Source: Kribbella soli (GTDB taxonomy: Bacteria; Actinomycetota; Actinomycetes; Propionibacteriales; Kribbellaceae). From it: DNA of 64,000 nt. The notes beneath the pieces are model-generated. The model made no database searches and had not been told where the DNA came from. It worked only from the letters and a program-made list of their open reading frames with translations. Below, one piece after another: positions 32,548 through 40,470 of the stretch. Position numbers and translations under genes: made by a program. The DNA is taken from NCBI RefSeq assembly GCF_004331345.1, contig NZ_SJJZ01000001.1, forward strand, positions 1-64,000, given 5' to 3'. Every line of letters begins with the position of its first letter. The stretch's first letter is position 1.

Positions 32548-33255
32548 TCAGCTTGTCAGGCCGAACCAGGGTCCCTTGGCCAGCTCGTCTTCCAGCACCT
32601 TGCGGTCACCTTCTCCAGCGACGTGCCCGGTCAGTTCCCGGGCCTGATCCAGCTCGGCGCGTGCGGCGGCCGGCTGTCCGGTCGCCGCCAGCGCACGGGC
32701 CAGTGCTTCCCGCGCGAACGGCTCGTCCCAGTCGGCCATCTGCTCCGGGAACGCCTGCACGAGTTCGAGACAGCGGCGTGCGTGCTGCAAGCCGATCTCG
32801 GTCCTGCCGATCCGCAGCGCGACCCGCGCGATCAGGTGCTCGCCACGGGCGTGGTTGGCCTCGTTCCCGGCTTCGAGCCAGTGCAGACAGGCGGCGTAGG
32901 CGCCGTACAGCAACCGCTCCTGGTCCTCCGTCGGACTGGTCTCGTCGATCTGCTCGAGCAGGTCCCAGGTCTCGTTGTTCAACTCGACCCCGAAGTACCT
33001 GTGCAGCTCACGTCCCTCGACGAGCTCGGTGGCGACCTTCTCCATCAACTCGGGCCAGCTCGCCAGGCCGTACTCACGGGCGATCGTCAACTGCGCGTCC
33101 CGCAACGTGAAGCCGGCCTCGTCGTACGCCGGGTGGTGTACGCGGGCCCGCTCGATCGCATCCGGCCGCCCTTTGGCGACCGCCTTCCGGAGCTCCTTCG
33201 CCCGGGCGCGCAACTGACTGAGACTCGCCTTCGCGGGCAGCGGCATGGTCGACAT
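32548..33255 (-). CDS. protein with ankyrin-like N-terminus and TPR-like body
   Basis: 235 residues. The first 75 residues (SLSQLRARAKELRKAVAKGR, then AQLTIAREYGLASWPELMEKV) follow the pattern found at the N-termini of many actinobacterial stress proteins and ankyrin proteins. The rest is helical with TPR-like repeats (EPFAREALARALAATGQPAAARAELDQAREL). Function is unknown, probably protein binding. The ATG at 33255 has GGAAGGAC upstream. A related N-terminus occurs in the VOC protein at 62503. Confidence 0.65.
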   Translation of the reverse strand: MSTMPLPAKASLSQLRARAKELRKAVAKGRPDAIERARVHHPAYDEAGFTLRDAQLTIAREYGLASWPELMEKVATELVEGRELHRYFGVELNNETWDLLEQIDETSPTEDQERLLYGAYAACLHWLEAGNEANHARGEHLIARVALRIGRTEIGLQHARRCLELVQAFPEQMADWDEPFAREALARALAATGQPAAARAELDQARELTGHVAGEGDRKVLEDELAKGPWFGLTS

Positions 33256-33716
33256 CGACAGTCCTTCCAGGACAACCCGCTCCGCTGAATCAGGCCGTCC
33301 CGAAGGGTCAACCGGCCGACACAAGTACTGCTCTCATCATCCAGGTGCACTCGGTGCTTGCCGCGAAGAGGAGGCGCCCTGGTGCGCGCTACCCCAACGC
33401 TGACACGCCCCCCAACCCAACGTCAACCGCGCCCGCCGCCGTGCCAGGGACACACGGCCCGGGCCGCGACACAGGATGATCGGGTTGGTGGCGGCACGGC
33501 CCCTCGCGGGCCCTGTGATGTGCAAGCTCGACAGGTAGTACACCGGCGAGACACTGTACACACGAACACGTTCACGCTCAGGTGCACTACCCAGCCACCC
33601 GACACATCCTGTCCAGCTGCAGATCACACCAAGTCCGACGCCGCCCTGGAACCCGTCGACCACCCACACATCAGGAGAAGAGCCGAAATAACCTGTGCGC
33701 CGCCACCACGACCTGT
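33256..33716. other. 461-base gap without a recognisable gene
   Basis: Codon bias of the flanking genes is lost here on both strands, and the base composition is less GC-rich. A small GGCCC/GGGCC hairpin near 33510 and two copies of AGGTGCACT (33344, 33580) are the only structure I see. A plus-strand open frame of 202 codons crosses the region and runs into the PHP gene, but its composition (proline/arginine-rich) is that of a shadow frame. It may be a decayed gene. Confidence 0.4.
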
Positions 33717-34613
33717 TCAAACGCCCGGTAGGTGGATCGGGTTGGTCCAGGCGCGGGCGCCGGTTGCGTCTTCGGTGGTGATTCGGCAGTGGGTGTTGCG
33801 GAACAGGTGCAGGGGGAACGTGCACTCGGTGAGGTTGGCGCCTTGGATCACCTCGGCGCCGGGGTGGCCGCCAGATAGGAGGATCTTGGTGGCGGGTGAG
33901 CAGTGGACGGTGATCTCGTCGCCTTCGATGCGTACGTCGTACAGCTCGGGGCCTGTGCTGGAGTAGAAGTGGCCGGCCTTCAACGCGGTCAGGAGGGCAT
34001 CCGGAGCGAGAGTTTCGGCGCGGACGTGGATCCAGGCCTGGCAGGGCAGCGGGTCCTGGGGTTGCAGGTGGGCGTCGTCGGCGGCGTACGTCGTCAGTCG
34101 GTGACCGCGGTTCAGGAGGACATCGGTGAGGTGCCAGCTGTCGCCGCGGTTCTCGCGGTCGGCGAGGGCGTTGTAGACCTCGACCGAGTGGGCCGCGTCC
34201 AGGCTCTCGGCATCGACGACCGTCAGCAGCGACGCCGACGGGTGCGCCATCCCGACCCACGCCCCCGCGGCCCGCGCACGACGCGCCAGCTCGGGGCCGG
34301 TCTCCGTCTCCCCCGGCGGCGCGAAATCGAGCGGCAGTCCGACCGCCACGATGTGCCACGCCTGACCCGCCTCGGTCCGCGGCGCGTGCAACTCGGCGCC
34401 GATCAGCGTGGTGAATCCGTCCGCCCGCAGCTCCCGCGTGTCCGTCATCGGGAACCCGTACTCCGCGCGGAAGTGATCGGTGATCGCCACGATGTCGTAC
34501 CCGGCGTCCCGATAGACCTGCGCGGTCTCGGCCGGCGACAAGGCTCCGTCGGAAAGGTTCGAGTGCGTGTGCAGGTTCCCGCGCCAGAACCGCCCCGGGA
34601 GATCGAAGATCAT
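33717..34613 (-). CDS. PHP-domain metallohydrolase, CehA/McbA type
   Basis: 298 residues. The metal-binding signature NLHTHSNLSDG lies near residue 13 and AITDHFRAEYG near 45, followed by GAELHAPR, GMAHPSASL and YAADDAHLQ. The starting WRGNLHTHS matches the CehA/McbA family, whose characterised members hydrolyse carbamate esters, but other phosphoesterase roles are possible. The C-terminus (residues about 225-298) is a beta domain. The ATG overlaps the TrmH stop by four bases. Confidence 0.85.
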   Translation of the reverse strand: MIFDLPGRFWRGNLHTHSNLSDGALSPAETAQVYRDAGYDIVAITDHFRAEYGFPMTDTRELRADGFTTLIGAELHAPRTEAGQAWHIVAVGLPLDFAPPGETETGPELARRARAAGAWVGMAHPSASLLTVVDAESLDAAHSVEVYNALADRENRGDSWHLTDVLLNRGHRLTTYAADDAHLQPQDPLPCQAWIHVRAETLAPDALLTALKAGHFYSSTGPELYDVRIEGDEITVHCSPATKILLSGGHPGAEVIQGANLTECTFPLHLFRNTHCRITTEDATGARAWTNPIHLPGV

Positions 34614-35413
34614 CGGCGCTGCGCCCGGGCTGAGGCGTACAAGCAGATCGCGGCGGCGGTGGCCAGGTTGAGGGACTCGGCGCGGCCGTAGATCGGGACC
34701 TTCACCGAGTGGTCGACGAGGGCGTTGATGCCGTCCGGCAGGCCGTGGGCCTCGTTGCCGAACAGCCACACGGTCGGCTTCGCGAGCGTGCCGTCGTCGA
34801 TGCAGGTATCCAGATCGGTCGCGCCGTACCCGTCGGCGGCGAGCACCTGCAGCCCGTGCGCACGCCAGGTCTCCACGGCCGCGACGATGTCGACGTCCGT
34901 GCTGATCGGCACGTGGAAGATGCTGCCGACGCTGGCCCGGACCGCCTTCGGGTTGTGCGGGTCGACGGACTCCGACGTCAGTACGACGGCATCGGCGCCG
35001 GCCGCATCCGCCGTACGGATCAAGGTGCCGACGTTGCCGGGGTCGCGGACCTGGACGCCGGCGGCGACGAGCTGGAACGAGCTGTCCGGCAGCGGAACGG
35101 TCACCAGCGAGCAGACCGCGACGACCCCTTGCGAGGTGACGGTCTCACTCAAGCTCTCGACGGCGGCGCGGTCGACCTCGAACCACGGGACGCCGGCCGC
35201 CGCGGCGAGGTCGTAGAGGTCACGATGCCGGGTCGCCAGCGCGGGTTCGGCGTACACCTCGATGACGAGCTCGCGATGCTCGAGGGCCTCCCGGACCGCC
35301 TGTGGGCCTTCGACCAGGAATCGTCCGATCTTGCGCCGGAACGCACGAGTGGCGAGCCGCCGGGCCTGTTTGATCCGCGCGGATTGCGCGGTCAGCAGAC
35401 CGGGACTCGCCAC
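34610..35413 (-). CDS. TrmH/SpoU-family RNA 2'-O-methyltransferase
   Basis: 267 residues. The N-terminal substrate-binding domain (FLVEGPQAVREALE) is followed by the SPOUT knot: GVQVRDPGNVGTLIRTADAAGADAVVL (motif 1), VWLFGNEAHGLP (motif 2) and VKVPIYGRAESLNLATAAAICLYA (motif 3). It methylates a ribose in rRNA or tRNA with S-adenosylmethionine. The position just after rplT is conserved in actinobacteria, which suggests an rRNA target. Confidence 0.92.
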   Translation of the reverse strand: MASPGLLTAQSARIKQARRLATRAFRRKIGRFLVEGPQAVREALEHRELVIEVYAEPALATRHRDLYDLAAAAGVPWFEVDRAAVESLSETVTSQGVVAVCSLVTVPLPDSSFQLVAAGVQVRDPGNVGTLIRTADAAGADAVVLTSESVDPHNPKAVRASVGSIFHVPISTDVDIVAAVETWRAHGLQVLAADGYGATDLDTCIDDGTLAKPTVWLFGNEAHGLPDGINALVDHSVKVPIYGRAESLNLATAAAICLYASARAQRR

Positions 35414-35441
35414 TTGCTTGCTTACTTCAGTGGTCTGCGGC

Positions 35442-35834
35442 TCAGGCCGCGGCGTCGCTCTTCGGCGCGTTCACGTCGGTCGGCAGGGCGGCCTTGGCCA
35501 GCTGCACGAGCGCGGAGAACGCGGCCGGGTCGTTGACGGCGAGGTCGGCGAGGATCTTGCGGTCCACCTCGACCTCGGCCAGGCGCAGACCCTGGATGAA
35601 GCGGTTGTAGGTCAGGTCCTCGGCGCGGACCGCGGCGTTGATGCGCTGGATCCACAGCTTCCGGAAGTCGCCCTTGCGCGCCTTGCGGTCACGGTAGGCG
35701 TAGACCAGCGAGTGGGTGACCTGCTCCTTGGCCTTGCGGTACAGCCGCGAGCGCTGGCCGCGGTAACCGCTGGCCTGCTCGAGTACGACCCGGCGCTTCT
35801 TGTGGGCGTTGACTGCCCGCTTCACGCGTGCCAT
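35442..35834 (-). CDS. rplT: ribosomal protein bL20
   Basis: 130 residues beginning [15 protein letters not shown], with the L20 pattern [22 protein letters not shown] near 45-70. It binds 23S rRNA early in 50S assembly. It carries a short acidic/alanine C-terminal tail. It is third in infC-rpmI-rplT. Confidence 0.98.
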   Translation of the reverse strand: MARVKRAVNAHKKRRVVLEQASGYRGQRSRLYRKAKEQVTHSLVYAYRDRKARKGDFRKLWIQRINAAVRAEDLTYNRFIQGLRLAEVEVDRKILADLAVNDPAAFSALVQLAKAALPTDVNAPKSDAAA

Positions 35835-35917
35835 GAGGTGTTACTCCTTGTATTTCTGCGCCGGAGACAGGATTGCCCACGCGGCGGGGGATGTTCGGGA
35901 GGGGCGAGGCGGAGGCC

Positions 35918-36112
35918 TCAGATGCCGAGAAGCTTCTTGGCCTTCTTGACGTACGCCGGGGCGACCTCGACGGTGCCGGACAGGCGGCGCTTGCGCTTCG
36001 AGGACTTCGCCTCGGCGAGGTGGCGGACACCGGTCTGCTCACGGCGGATCTTGCCCGACCCGGTGACCCGGACGCGCTTCTTCATCCCCGAGTGGGTCTT
36101 CATCTTCGGCAT
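35918..36112 (-). CDS. rpmI: ribosomal protein bL35
   Basis: 64 residues, [20 protein letters not shown] and a basic C-terminus, the standard L35 length and sequence. Upstream in-frame codons are ignored because the protein starts at the conserved MPKMKTH. It lies between infC and rplT. Confidence 0.98.
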   Translation of the reverse strand: MPKMKTHSGMKKRVRVTGSGKIRREQTGVRHLAEAKSSKRKRRLSGTVEVAPAYVKKAKKLLGI

Positions 36113-36195
36113 GGCTGTTGTGCTCCTGATTTTCTTCGTTGACTCGATCGTCGGTACGACGGGCTCCGGCTGCCTCGGGCGGCCGGAGCGTTCCG

Positions 36196-36885
36196 TCACT
36201 CCGGGTCGAGGTTGTCGGCCGGACCCTTCGGCTTCTTGGTGACACCGGCGGCGCGTTCGGCCTCGTGGGCCTGCACCTGCTCGGCGCGCTCCTGGCGCTC
36301 GGCCTCTTCATCGGCCTCCCGCGCGGCCTTGCGCTCTGCCTTCTCGGCTTCCACGTCCACGCGCGCTTCGGACTTCTTCTTGTGCGGTCCGAGCACCATG
36401 ATCATGTTCCGGCCGTCCTGACGCGGCGAGGACTCGACGAAGCCGAGCTCGGTGACGTCTTCGGCCAGCCGCTGCAGCAACCGGAACCCGAGCTCGGGCC
36501 GGGACTGCTCACGTCCGCGGAACATAATGGTGATCTTGACCTTGTCCCCGGCCTTCAGGAACCGCACTACGTGACCCTTCTTGGTCTCGTAGTCGTGCGG
36601 GTCGATCTTCGGCCGCAGCTTCATCTCTTTGATGACGGTGTTGGTCTGGTTCCGGCGGGACTCGCGCGCCTTCTGCGCGGTCTCGTACTTGTACTTGCCG
36701 AAATCCATCAACTTGCAGACCGGAGGCCGGGCGGTTGCGGCGACCTCGACCAGGTCGAGATCGGCTTCCTGGGCCAGCCGAAGTGCGTCCTCGATCCGGA
36801 CGATGCCTACCTGCTCACCGTTCGGTCCGACCAGCCGCACCTCGGGAACGCGGATGCGCTCGTTGACGCGCAAATCAGTGGTGAT
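36196..36885 (-). CDS. infC: translation initiation factor IF-3, ATC start
   Basis: 229 residues from an ATC codon at 36885. AGGAGG (36890-36895) is four bases upstream, and the protein begins [20 protein letters not shown], where the family normally begins. The N-domain, linker ([15 protein letters not shown]) and C-domain ([21 protein letters not shown]) are complete. A charged C-terminal tail of about 50 residues, rich in Glu, Arg and Ala, is an actinobacterial feature. IF-3 rejects non-canonical start codons, so an ATC start gives self-limiting synthesis, as known for the AUU start in E. coli. A GTG 14 codons upstream is the alternative, but it has no comparable binding site. Confidence 0.93.
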   Translation of the reverse strand: MTTDLRVNERIRVPEVRLVGPNGEQVGIVRIEDALRLAQEADLDLVEVAATARPPVCKLMDFGKYKYETAQKARESRRNQTNTVIKEMKLRPKIDPHDYETKKGHVVRFLKAGDKVKITIMFRGREQSRPELGFRLLQRLAEDVTELGFVESSPRQDGRNMIMVLGPHKKKSEARVDVEAEKAERKAAREADEEAERQERAEQVQAHEAERAAGVTKKPKGPADNLDPE

Positions 36886-36895
36886 GGGTCCTCCT
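36883..36895 (-). promoter_or_regulatory. ribosome binding site deciding the ATC start of infC
   Basis: AGGAGG, four bases, ATC on the minus strand. This is the only strong ribosome binding site near the conserved N-terminus of IF-3, and no ATG, GTG or TTG is at the right distance. Confidence 0.8.
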
Positions 36896-36944
36896 GGGTT
36901 GAACTCGTACTGGGTGCCACCTCGCAATCACCGCGAGCCCCCTG

Positions 36945-36981
36945 AAAAACACGAAGGCCCTCGTGCGATCACACGAAGGCC
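36945..36981 (-). promoter_or_regulatory. infC leader attenuator: two mutually exclusive hairpins
   Basis: In the transcript, GGCC-TTCGTGTG pairs first with its complement (36956-36981; stems 56-59/78-81 and 61-65/72-76). A second stem, CACGA/TCGTG (36950-36954 with 36961-36965), uses the same TCGTG/CACGA bases and is followed by TTTTT (36945-36949). The second is terminator-like and the first would prevent it. The pair lies about 60 bases before the infC start. Confidence 0.55.
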
Positions 36982-37207
36982 CAATTCCCAGATGCACGTC
37001 GCCCCAACCCTGCGGCTGGTACGCCGTACTGTCGCTGTGATCCTCCGGATGTCCTCCAGTGGCTCTCAGCGTGACCGGGACCCGCCGACTGTTCATCGAC
37101 TGGGTGGGAGGTGGCCCTCCGCTTAGACTCGAACCACTGGCGGTCCTGAACTATTCCGCTCAGGGGTCACCAATGGACCGGGTCGGTCGCCATGCAAGAG
37201 TAGCAGC

Positions 37208-37588
37208 ATGACCGACGCAGATGCCACCTCACAGCCTGACCCCCTCTCGACCGCGTCCCGCGACATCGCCGAGGTCCCCGCCGTGGAGATCATCTCCACC
37301 GCCGCGCTGCACCTGATGAGCGCCGCCGCCGTCAACCTCGGCCTGGCCGCGGACCTCCCGAACCACAAGGACCTCGACGAGGCCCGCTCGCTGATCGACT
37401 CGCTGGCCGGCCTCCTGGACGCCGCCGCTCCCTCGCTGGGCCACCACCACGCCGCGCCGTTGAAGGACGGCCTCCGCTCCCTCCAGCTCGCCTTCCGCGA
37501 AGCCAGCACCATCCAGGACGAGGCCGGCCAGGGTCCCGGCGAGAAGTACACCGGCGCGGTGTACCCCTCGGCCACACAGAGGTCTTGA
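37208..37588 (+). CDS. DUF1844 domain protein
   Basis: 126 residues. VEIISTAALHLMSAAAVNLGL, DEARSLIDSLAGLLDAAAP, LRSLQLAFREAS and the closing GEKYTG define DUF1844, a small helical protein of unknown function that is usually encoded opposite infC in actinobacteria, as here. Confidence 0.85.
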   Translation: MTDADATSQPDPLSTASRDIAEVPAVEIISTAALHLMSAAAVNLGLAADLPNHKDLDEARSLIDSLAGLLDAAAPSLGHHHAAPLKDGLRSLQLAFREASTIQDEAGQGPGEKYTGAVYPSATQRS

Positions 37589-37646
37589 GTCAGGGGTCTT
37601 GAGGCAGGGGTCTTGAGGCAGGGGTCTTGAGGCAGGGGTCTTGAGC
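37581..37646 (+). repeat. 14-base tandem repeat, about 4.7 copies
   Basis: The unit GGTCTTGAGGCAGG repeats at 37581, 37595, 37609, 37623 and partly 37637 (the first copy has T for G at base 10). It begins in the last codons of the DUF1844 gene and ends in the -35 region of the MerR-controlled aldo/keto reductase promoter. Copy number could vary between strains. Confidence 0.9.
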
Positions 37647-37671
37647 TGGAGCGCGCTCCAGCTCCTAGCGT
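37641..37671 (+). promoter_or_regulatory. MerR-type promoter and operator of the aldo/keto reductase
   Basis: TTGAGC (37641-37646) and TAGCGT (37666-37671) are 19 bases apart, the overlong spacer typical of MerR-activated promoters. The perfect 20-base palindrome AGCTGGAGCGCGCTCCAGCT (37643-37662) lies in it. The start codon is eight bases after the -10, so the mRNA is leaderless. The same arrangement occurs ahead of the merR-like gene at 39015. Confidence 0.85.
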
Positions 37672-37678
37672 CGGGGAG

Positions 37679-38656
37679 ATGGACTACAAGAATCTCGGAA
37701 CGACAGGTCTGAAGGTCAGTGAGCTCTGCCTGGGCGCGATGATGTTCGGCGACCGGACGGACGAGCAGGACAGCCGGAAGATCCTGCAGAAGTTCACCGA
37801 CGTCGGCGGGACGTTCATCGACACGGCCGATGTGTACGGCGCCGGCGCGTCGGAGGAGGTGCTCGGACGCTGGCTGAAGACGCAGCAACGCTCCGACTAC
37901 GTCATCGCCACCAAGGTCTGGGGACGGGTCGGCCCGCGGCCGACGGATCAAGGACTGTCCCGCAAACACATCCTCGACGCGATCGACGCGAGCCTGCGGC
38001 GCCTCGGCACCGACTACGTCGACCTCTACCAACTCCATCTCTGGGACGACAGCGTGCCGCTCGCCGAGTCGCTGTCGACACTGGACGGCCTCGTGCGGGC
38101 CGGCAAGGTCCGCTACATCGGGGTCAGCAACTTCCGCGGCTGGCAACTGCAGAAGGCCGTCGACCTGTGCGCGCAGAACGGCTGGGAGCCGCTGTCCAGC
38201 CTCCAGCCGCTCTACACCTTGCTGGACCGATCGCCCGAGTGGGAGCTGCTGCCGGTCTGCAGGAACGAGGGCCTCGGCGTCATCACCTGGTCGCCCCTGC
38301 GTTCAGGCTGGTTGTCCGGAGCGTTCCGGCGCGGCATGACCGCACCGCCCACGGACAGCAAGGTCACCACGCCTGGCACCCATTCCTGGGACCGCTACGC
38401 CAATGAGCACACGTGGCACGTGATCGACGAACTGACGGCGGTCGCGGCCGAGACCGGTCGCACCCTCCCCCAGGTCGCTGTCCGCTGGCTCATGCAGCGT
38501 CCGGGCGTGACCGCACCGATCATCGGTCCGCGAACGCCGGAGTACCTGGACGACCTTCTCGGCGCCGCGGAGTTCTCGCTCGCGCCGGAGCACCAGGAGC
38601 GGCTCGACGTCGCCAGCCGGCCGGAGTCGGTCCCTTATCCCTACTTCTTCGACTGA
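37679..38656 (+). CDS. aldo/keto reductase
   Basis: 325 residues, NADPH-dependent TIM-barrel oxidoreductase. The catalytic residues fit: Asp and Tyr in DTADVYG near 50-56, Lys in ATKVWG near 80, His in LYQLHLWD near 122. The family pattern YRNLGxTGLKVS occurs at the N-terminus. It reduces aldehydes or ketones, with unknown substrate. It is controlled by the MerR-type operator directly upstream, and the regulator is encoded convergently. The 3' ends overlap by 16 bases. Confidence 0.92.
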   Translation: MDYKNLGTTGLKVSELCLGAMMFGDRTDEQDSRKILQKFTDVGGTFIDTADVYGAGASEEVLGRWLKTQQRSDYVIATKVWGRVGPRPTDQGLSRKHILDAIDASLRRLGTDYVDLYQLHLWDDSVPLAESLSTLDGLVRAGKVRYIGVSNFRGWQLQKAVDLCAQNGWEPLSSLQPLYTLLDRSPEWELLPVCRNEGLGVITWSPLRSGWLSGAFRRGMTAPPTDSKVTTPGTHSWDRYANEHTWHVIDELTAVAAETGRTLPQVAVRWLMQRPGVTAPIIGPRTPEYLDDLLGAAEFSLAPEHQERLDVASRPESVPYPYFFD

Positions 38657-39015
38657 CCCGCTTCTCCGCGGTAGTGGGCGATCTTGTCGTCCAGTACGCC
38701 GAGCGCGAGGTTCATCTTCGCGATCTCACCGTGCAGCCGGGACCGGTGCTCCTCGAGCAGCTCGACCACACCGGTCGGGCCGCCCGAGCGGTCCCGCAAC
38801 CGGCCCATCAAGCGCTGCAGGTCGCTGATGCCGAGTCCGGCGTTGCGCAGGCACACCAGAAGCCCGACCCAGGCCATGTCATGGTCGCTGTAGACGCGGC
38901 GGCCCGTGGTAGTTCGACGTACCGGACCGAACAGTCCGAGACGTTCGTAGTAGCGCAGGGTGTCCAAACTCAGACCGGTGCGCTCGGACGCCTCGGCCGG
39001 TGCGTACGTAGTCAT
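38641..39015 (-). CDS. MerR-family transcriptional regulator
   Basis: 124 residues from the ATG at 39015. The HTH and wing are [42 protein letters not shown], then a helical dimerisation region. There are no cysteines placed for metal binding, and no large ligand domain, so the signal may be a small organic or electrophilic compound. An ATG at 39024 lies inside the -10 and cannot be used if that promoter is right. Activation would work by untwisting 19-base-spaced promoters at its own gene and at the aldo/keto reductase. Confidence 0.9.
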   Translation of the reverse strand: MTTYAPAEASERTGLSLDTLRYYERLGLFGPVRRTTTGRRVYSDHDMAWVGLLVCLRNAGLGISDLQRLMGRLRDRSGGPTGVVELLEEHRSRLHGEIAKMNLALGVLDDKIAHYRGEAGQSKK

Positions 39016-39022
39016 GAGGTCC

Positions 39023-39053
39023 ATCCTGTGTCCTGGAGTGCGCTCCAGGTCAA
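39023..39053 (-). promoter_or_regulatory. MerR-type promoter and operator of the regulator gene
   Basis: On the minus strand TTGACC (39048-39053), a 19-base spacer containing CCTGGAGCGCACTCCAGG, and CAGGAT (39023-39028), eight bases before the ATG at 39015. The dyad matches that at 37643-37662. It also lies 20 bases upstream of the divergent kinase gene, which has a possible -10 TACGGT at 39055-39060, so that gene may be under the same control. Confidence 0.82.
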
Positions 39054-39068
39054 CTACGGTGAGGCGTT

Positions 39069-39929
39069 GTGACTCATGACGGCGTGCCGGCTCCGGTGGC
39101 GAAGCTCGATGCGCGGCAGTTGCTGCGGGACGTCAATCAGGCGACCGGTGCCGGGCTGGAGTTCCTGGGGCAGGCGGGCCTGGGCGAGGTCGGTGCCGCG
39201 TTCGTGCGGTGGCCGGACGGGCGGGACGGCGTATTGACGCGCGGATACGGTTCCCTCGCCGACCTTCGGCGTACGGCGGAAGCTCTCGAGGCAGCGCGGC
39301 GGGGCGGGCTGGCTGTCCCGCAGTACCAGCTACTGGCGGACCTGCCGGATGGCATCGGCATAGTGCAGGAGCGGCTGCCGGGCCGGCCACCGGAGACGGT
39401 CGACCGCGCGTTTCTGGAGTCGATGATCGCCCTGACCGACCACTTCACCGGCCTGGCACCCGACCTGCCGGTCCCGTCGATGTACCTGCTCGAAAGCGGT
39501 CCCGGCTTCTGTCTGCACGAGTCCCTCCAGCGGTACGACGACCGCACCCGGAGGCTCCTGGACCGGATCCACGAGGTCGGCCGGGACGAGCCGAGCGGCA
39601 TGACCGGCGACGACCTGGTGCACCTCGACTTCCACGCCAACAACGTGCTGACCGACGCCGGACGGATCACCGGGATCGTCGACTGGGACGGCATCGGCCG
39701 CGGCGACCGCCTGTTCGCGCTGGTCACCCTGCGGTTCGACGCCCACGTCCGTCTCCCCGACGCGGACCTGACCTGGTACGACGAGCTCCTCGAGCGCACC
39801 CTCGACCCCGCCGTACTGCGCCTCTACTGGGCCCACATGTCCTTGCGCCAGGTCGACTGGTCCATCCGCCACCACACCCCCGCCGACACCACCCAGTGGC
39901 TCGACTTCACCGAAACTCGGATGAGCTGA
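39069..39929 (+). CDS. aminoglycoside phosphotransferase (APH) family kinase-like protein
   Basis: 286 residues. The catalytic-loop motif LVHLDFHANNVL near residue 195 and the metal-binding GIVDWDG near 213 define the APH/choline-kinase fold. The N-terminal lobe is weakly conserved and lacks a clear glycine-rich loop. The substrate is unknown, and resistance cannot be assumed. It starts at GTG. It is divergent from the MerR gene with its dyad between them. Confidence 0.85.
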   Translation: MTHDGVPAPVAKLDARQLLRDVNQATGAGLEFLGQAGLGEVGAAFVRWPDGRDGVLTRGYGSLADLRRTAEALEAARRGGLAVPQYQLLADLPDGIGIVQERLPGRPPETVDRAFLESMIALTDHFTGLAPDLPVPSMYLLESGPGFCLHESLQRYDDRTRRLLDRIHEVGRDEPSGMTGDDLVHLDFHANNVLTDAGRITGIVDWDGIGRGDRLFALVTLRFDAHVRLPDADLTWYDELLERTLDPAVLRLYWAHMSLRQVDWSIRHHTPADTTQWLDFTETRMS

Positions 39930-39932
39930 CAA

Positions 39933-39958
39933 CCCTTTTCGGGCCTGGCCGAAACGGG
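39933..39958 (+). terminator. hairpin after the APH-like gene
   Basis: CCC-T-TTTCGG pairs with CCGAAA-C-GGG (one mismatch) around GCCTGG, two bases after the stop codon region. No U-run follows. Confidence 0.45.
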
Positions 39959-40045
39959 CTCGAACCAGATGCCGGCGGCCCTGCCAGCGAACTAGTTTCG
40001 GTGGTGGGTCTTCACTCGGGGGGCCCTTGAGGTTAAGGGGAAACC

Positions 40046-40408
40046 ATGCGCAAGATTGCGATGAGCGTGGTCGGGATCGCCGCTGCTGTGATCGGTACGG
40101 GCGCGGCGCTGGCGCCGACGGCGAACGCAGCCACGACCGGGACGACGGCGTCCTGCCCGTCGGGTGCGGTCTGTCTGCGGGAGCCCAACGGCAGCATTCT
40201 CAGCAAGAACATCTGGTACAGCTACGGCGCGCACAACCTGTCGAACGTGACCGGCACCAAGGTCCTGATCAACAGCCAGACCGGGGGCGCGGGCTTCGCC
40301 ATCTGCAAGGGCTACAACGGGACGAACTGCTACCCGGTGCAGCGCTACACCGGCGCGTACCTGCCGTACGACTTCACCCCGATCAACTCGATCGTGCTCG
40401 TGAAGTAG
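40046..40408 (+). CDS. small secreted protein with two cysteine pairs
   Basis: 120 residues. A classic signal peptide (MRKIAMSVVGIAAAVIGTGAALAPTANA, cut after ANA near 28) is followed by a mature domain with CPSGAVC and CKGYNGTNC, probably two disulfides. The pattern resembles peptidase-inhibitor I36-like secreted actinobacterial proteins, but the match is loose. TAAGGGG precedes the ATG. A strong terminator follows. Confidence 0.7.
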   Translation: MRKIAMSVVGIAAAVIGTGAALAPTANAATTGTTASCPSGAVCLREPNGSILSKNIWYSYGAHNLSNVTGTKVLINSQTGGAGFAICKGYNGTNCYPVQRYTGAYLPYDFTPINSIVLVK

Positions 40409-40420
40409 TTCGACAACAGG

Positions 40421-40454
40421 AACCGGCTCCGACCTTGCAGGGTCGGAGCCGGTT
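40421..40454. terminator. bidirectional terminator
   Basis: A perfect 14-base stem AACCGGCTCCGACC with its complement and a six-base loop, in the 62-base gap between the secreted protein and the convergent ABC permease gene. Confidence 0.8.
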
Positions 40455-40470
40455 TCGCTGTGGTCAGAGG

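Noticed and set aside
33358..33966. A 202-codon plus-strand frame covering the gap before the PHP gene
   Set aside because: Its second half is a shadow of the PHP gene and the first half lacks codon bias or any motif.
37080..37180. GGTTCGAGTC-like sequence on the minus strand in the infC leader, resembling a tRNA T-loop
   Set aside because: No acceptor, D or anticodon stems can be drawn around it. It can form only a short CCGC/GCGG hairpin, so no tRNA is called.
37581..37646. A CRISPR-like array
   Set aside because: The 14-base units adjoin without spacers, so it is a simple tandem repeat. No cas genes are present.
39069..39929. Calling the APH-like gene an aminoglycoside-resistance gene
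   Set aside because: Only the general kinase motifs HxDxxxxN and the DWD motif are visible. These occur in choline, homoserine and many unknown kinases.
40046..40408. A lanthipeptide or other RiPP precursor
   Set aside because: The protein has a normal Sec signal peptide and a 90-residue mature domain with paired cysteines, and no modification enzymes are nearby.
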